The position numbers and the translations under genes are program-made. Below are positions 5,350-6,388 of a DNA stretch of 6,388 bases, piece by piece; position 1 is the stretch's first letter, and each line of letters opens with the position of its first letter. Under the pieces are notes generated by a model. It did not search any database. It was not told where the DNA came from and saw nothing but the letters and a program-made list of their open reading frames with translations. This stretch comes from Niastella sp. (GTDB taxonomy: Bacteria > Bacteroidota > Bacteroidia > Chitinophagales > Chitinophagaceae), in NCBI GenBank assembly GCA_021154515.1, contig JAJKIL010000480.1, forward strand, positions 1 through 6,388, given 5' to 3'.

Positions 5350-6388
5350 CTAGCGCAAGAACAGCATCTCACGGTATTTTGGTAACAGCCAGTACTCATC
5401 GCCTACCAGCAATTCCAGCTTGTCGGCGTGGTAACGGATCTGATCAAAATACGCTCCTTTGATAGTATCGCAATAAGCGATGGCTTTGTCGCGGGTGTTA
5501 GAGATAACGTTCGCCTTTTTACGGGCTTCGATCATCTTTTCAACCAGTTCAGCCATTTTGTTTACATGCTCAGAAACTTTGGTCAGGATCTGTTTCTGGT
5601 TAGCATAGCTGTCTTCTTTCAAACCGATCTCTTTCAAACCTTTGATGTTTGCGATCAGTTCGTTCTGATATTTAATAGCAGCCGGTAAGATGTGGCTGGT
5701 AGCCAGCTCACCCATTATACGGGCTTCAATTTGTACTTTCTTGAGGTATTTTTCCAGCTCGATCTCATGACGGGCTTCCAGCTCAACGTGTGTTAATACG
5801 TTGTTGCTTTCGAACAGGTGCTTGGCTTTTTCGGTAACCATCGCATCCAGCGCTTTTGGCGTAGTGCGTACGTTAGGTAAACCGCGTTTTTCAGCTTCCT
5901 GGTGCCATTCTTCGCTGTAACCGTCGCCTTCAAACAATACTTTTTCGCTGGCTACGATGTACTCGCGAATAACGTGCATGATAGCGATCTCTTTTTTCTC
6001 GCCTTTTTCAATTAAGGTATCTACGTCTTTTTTGAATTTCTTCAGCGTTTCAGCCATGATCGCGTTCAGGGTGGTCATGGGGTTGGCGCAGTTTGCAGTA
6101 GAACCTACAGCGCGGAACTCGAATTTGTTACCGGTGAACGCGAACGGTGAAGTACGGTTACGGTCGGTGTTATCGAGCAACAGCTCAGGAATGCTTCTGT
6201 GCAGGTCTAACTTTAAGATAGCCTCATCCTGCTCGTCGAATTTACCACCAACTCTTTCTTTAACATCGTTCAGTACTTTGTACAGGTACTGGCCAATGAA
6301 TACAGAGATGATCGCCGGAGGAGCTTCGTTTGCACCCAGGCGGTGATCGTTTCCGGCAGATGCGATAGAAGCACGCATTAAGTCAGAA
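5350..6388 (-). CDS. glnN: Glutamine synthetase type III, C-terminal part (partial)
   Basis: ATP-dependent formation of glutamine from glutamate and ammonia in the cytoplasm, the main route of ammonium assimilation. The visible 345 residues are the C-terminal part; the frame runs off the right edge without a start (an internal ATG at 6376-6378 is not the start, as SDL precedes it in frame). Type III enzymes are about 700 or more residues, so roughly half is missing. Recognisable GSIII sequence includes RASIASAGNDHRLGANEAP and DRNRTSPFAFTGNKFEFR, both in the conserved catalytic region, followed by the long, charged helical C-terminal region special to type III, ending WLLPKYREMLFLR. Type III is typical of Bacteroidota and some cyanobacteria and differs from the common type I (GlnA) in size. 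No frameshift is visible. The gene ends right at a GC-rich palindrome, with a likely terminator 77 bases on. Its promoter lies outside the window, so nothing about nitrogen control can be seen. Confidence 0.96.
   Translation of the reverse strand, partial: SDLMRASIASAGNDHRLGANEAPPAIISVFIGQYLYKVLNDVKERVGGKFDEQDEAILKLDLHRSIPELLLDNTDRNRTSPFAFTGNKFEFRAVGSTANCANPMTTLNAIMAETLKKFKKDVDTLIEKGEKKEIAIMHVIREYIVASEKVLFEGDGYSEEWHQEAEKRGLPNVRTTPKALDAMVTEKAKHLFESNNVLTHVELEARHEIELEKYLKKVQIEARIMGELATSHILPAAIKYQNELIANIKGLKEIGLKEDSYANQKQILTKVSEHVNKMAELVEKMIEARKKANVISNTRDKAIAYCDTIKGAYFDQIRYHADKLELLVGDEYWLLPKYREMLFLR

Noticed and set aside
5428..6346. Open frames on the plus strand opposite glutamine synthetase
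   Set aside because: They are antisense shadows of a well-recognised gene.
1..6388. CRISPR array, tRNA, rRNA, insertion sequence or phage genes
   Set aside because: No direct repeat array, cloverleaf, transposase motif or terminal inverted repeats were seen.

Overview
The window looks like a chromosomal segment of a Bacteroidota bacterium, most likely from the Chitinophagaceae (inference). Supporting signs are two proteins with type IX secretion (T9SS) C-terminal sorting domains, a type III glutamine synthetase, AT-rich start regions without Shine-Dalgarno motifs, and one close match to the Bacteroidota promoter (TTTG, 20-base spacer, TAnnTTTG).

Layout, left to right. A rho-independent terminator (55-82) closes a gene that lies outside the window. 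A leader region with a candidate promoter (110-141) precedes the first of two paralogous secreted proteins (409-1872). Its terminator (1897-1939) is followed by about 420 bases without an intact gene; this stretch holds the decayed end of a minus-strand gene (2009-2236), unrelated to its neighbours as far as I can see. The second paralog (2364-3839) has its own terminator (3857-3884). From here to the right edge every gene is on the minus strand: a tiny exported protein with eight cysteines (3899-4090), a 144-residue acidic protein that seems to contain two related halves (4296-4730), a NUDIX hydrolase (4746-5216), and the C-terminal half of glutamine synthetase III (5350-6388, running off the edge).

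How the genes relate. The two plus-strand proteins share one architecture: signal peptide, an N-terminal domain with six conserved cysteines, an Ig/cadherin-like domain, a fibronectin-III-like domain and a T9SS tail. They are best explained by local duplication, and each has its own terminator. The NUDIX gene and the 144-residue gene are 15 bases apart and share a strong downstream terminator, so they probably form one transcript. Glutamine synthetase is separated from them by a GC-rich palindrome touching its stop codon and by a hairpin that pairs better as minus-strand RNA.

I see no CRISPR array, tRNA, rRNA, intact mobile element or recognisable defence system. The least explained items are the cysteine-rich peptide, the gene remnant, the shared N-terminal domain of the secreted pair and the two-repeat protein beside the NUDIX enzyme.
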